Assembly: GCA_964499865.1 (NCBI GenBank)
Contig: CAZCPY010000037.1
Span: 1-25,116 of the forward strand
Direction: 5' to 3'
DNA length: 25,116 bases
Origin: JANOGU01 sp964499865
GTDB taxonomy: Bacteria; Pseudomonadota; Alphaproteobacteria; Rhodobacterales; Rhodobacteraceae
Shown one piece after another: positions 24,142 to 25,116 of the stretch; the stretch's first letter is position 1, and every line of letters starts with the position of its first letter. The notes under the pieces are model-generated. The model did not search any database, was not told where the DNA came from, and was given only the letters and a program-made list of their open reading frames with translations. A program made the position numbers and the translations under genes.

Positions 24142-25116
24142 GGACGGTGGGGCAGGAGCTGGTCGCGGGCCTGGCCGCGCGCGGGGTCGGGGTGGTCTTC
24201 GGCATTCCGGGCGTGCACACGATCGAGCTGTACCGCGGGCTGGCCGGGTCGGGCCTGCGCCATGTGACGGCGCGGCACGAACAGGGCGCGGCCTTCATGG
24301 CGGACGGCTATGCGCGGGTGTCGGGGCGGCCCGGGGTGGCCTTCGTCATCACCGGGCCGGGGCTGACCAATGCGCTGACCGCGATGGCCCAGGCACGGGC
24401 CGATTCGGTTCCCGTTCTGGTCGTCTCGGGCGTCAGCCGGCGCGACAGCCTCGGCCGGGGTCTTGGCCACCTGCACGAACTGCCCGACCAGCAGGCGATG
24501 GTGCGCGCGCTGTGCCCGACCTTCCGCGTCGGTGCGCCGCAGGACCTGGGCCCGGTGCTGGACGCGGCCTTTGCCGCGATGCTGTCGGGCCGCCCCGGCC
24601 CTGCGCATGTCGAGGTGCCGACCGACGTGATGCCCTTGCCCTGCCCGCCCCTGCCCGCGCCTGTGGCGGCGTCGCGCCCCGGCCCGGATGCGGCGACGGT
24701 GGCGCGCGCCGCGGCGCGGCTGGCGGGTGCGGCGCGGCCGGTGATCCTGGCGGGCGGCGGCTGCGTGCGGGCCGGGGAACCGCTGCGCGCGCTGGCCGAG
24801 GCGCTGGACGCGCCGGTCGTGCAGACCGTCAACGCCCGCGGCCTGATGCATGGCCATCCGCTGACCGTGCCCGCCTCGCCTTCGCTGCCCGGCGTACGGG
24901 CGTTGATCGCGGCGGCGGATGCGGTGCTGGCGGTAGGAACCGAGCTCGGGCCCACCGACTACGACATGTACGGGCGGGGCGGCATGCCCGACCTGTCGGG
25001 CATGGTGCGGGTGGATGTCTGCGCGGCCCAGCTTGCCCGCCCCCCCGCGGAGGTCACCGCGCGGGGTGTTGTCGGGCGCGTCCTGGGTGTGCTGGCAGCG
25101 GCGGTCCCGGCGCGGC
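24138..25116 (+). CDS. aruI: ThDP-dependent decarboxylase, probable 5-guanidino-2-oxopentanoate decarboxylase (AruI-like), 3' end missing
   Basis: The first 326 residues of an enzyme of the acetolactate synthase/pyruvate decarboxylase superfamily, which is usually ~530 residues long; the C-terminal ThDP-binding domain lies past the window. The N-terminal Pyr domain has FGIPGVHTIELYRGLAGSG, then RHEQGAAFMADGYAR with the cofactor-activating Glu48, then ITGPGLTNALTAMAQARADS. LGHLHELPDQQAMV is a motif I associate with the AruI group rather than biosynthetic IlvB. The central domain follows (PVILAGGGCVRAG). AruI decarboxylates 2-ketoarginine to 4-guanidinobutyraldehyde. The ATG overlaps the aminotransferase stop (ATGA), so both should be translated together. 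Other 2-oxo acid decarboxylases cannot be excluded. Confidence 0.85.
   Translation, partial: MRTVGQELVAGLAARGVGVVFGIPGVHTIELYRGLAGSGLRHVTARHEQGAAFMADGYARVSGRPGVAFVITGPGLTNALTAMAQARADSVPVLVVSGVSRRDSLGRGLGHLHELPDQQAMVRALCPTFRVGAPQDLGPVLDAAFAAMLSGRPGPAHVEVPTDVMPLPCPPLPAPVAASRPGPDAATVARAAARLAGAARPVILAGGGCVRAGEPLRALAEALDAPVVQTVNARGLMHGHPLTVPASPSLPGVRALIAAADAVLAVGTELGPTDYDMYGRGGMPDLSGMVRVDVCAAQLARPPAEVTARGVVGRVLGVLAAAVPAR

Overview
The window (25.1 kb, about 70% G+C) looks like core chromosome of an alphaproteobacterium, most likely a member of the Rhodobacterales (Paracoccaceae type). I infer this from the style of the L25, SHMT, DUF817 and ABC-transporter proteins and from the G/C-rich intergenic inverted repeats; no 16S gene or other decisive marker is present. 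Genes are densely packed, many start codons overlap the previous stop as ATGA, and I see no transposase, phage gene, tRNA, rRNA or CRISPR array. A run of ten N (9859-9868) marks an assembly gap inside a repeat-rich intergenic region.

Layout. 56-1928 (minus): a Prx5-type peroxiredoxin followed by pncB (NAD salvage). 2063-3822 (plus): a ferredoxin-reductase-like FAD enzyme and rsmD with overlapping ends; a 12-bp tandem repeat sits in the reductase leader. 3996-5132 (minus): a six-Asp-box BNR-repeat protein. 5308-7425 (plus): rplY with a strong terminator, a 440-bp repeat-rich gap, a 1-Cys Prx6-type peroxiredoxin and a small exported protein of unknown function. 7485-8249 (minus) nadK, divergent from glyA at 8414-9733. 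After the gap come a DUF817 membrane protein, a small convergent single-pass membrane protein and an alpha/beta hydrolase. 12324-17767 (minus): leucyl aminopeptidase family - NlpC/P60 - SDR in tight array, then pheT. 17890-18768 (plus): a CDF metal exporter.

19026-25116 is the most coherent functional unit. A minus-strand polar amino acid ABC importer (ATPase, binding protein, two permeases) is divergent from a plus-strand TetR regulator - AruH-like aminotransferase - AruI-like ThDP decarboxylase set whose genes overlap by 4 bp. I read this as uptake of arginine (or a related guanidino/basic amino acid) plus the first two steps of the arginine transaminase pathway, controlled by a local TetR repressor through the 90-bp divergent promoter. 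The last gene runs off the window end.

The most interesting non-coding signal is a pair of ~175-bp three-hairpin elements (9876-10049 and, inverted, 18784-18960). They share a near-identical 32/33-nt C-rich core, but the flanking 9-bp stem differs at three consecutive base pairs with complementarity kept, a covariation signature. A second G/C-rich inverted-repeat family occurs three times, twice between convergent genes. Other points are an SDR protein whose catalytic Tyr-x-x-x-Lys is replaced by Ser-x-x-x-Arg, an 11-copy 7-bp tandem repeat, and a hairpin overlapping a ribosome binding site. I did not find clear evidence of an entirely new multi-gene system.
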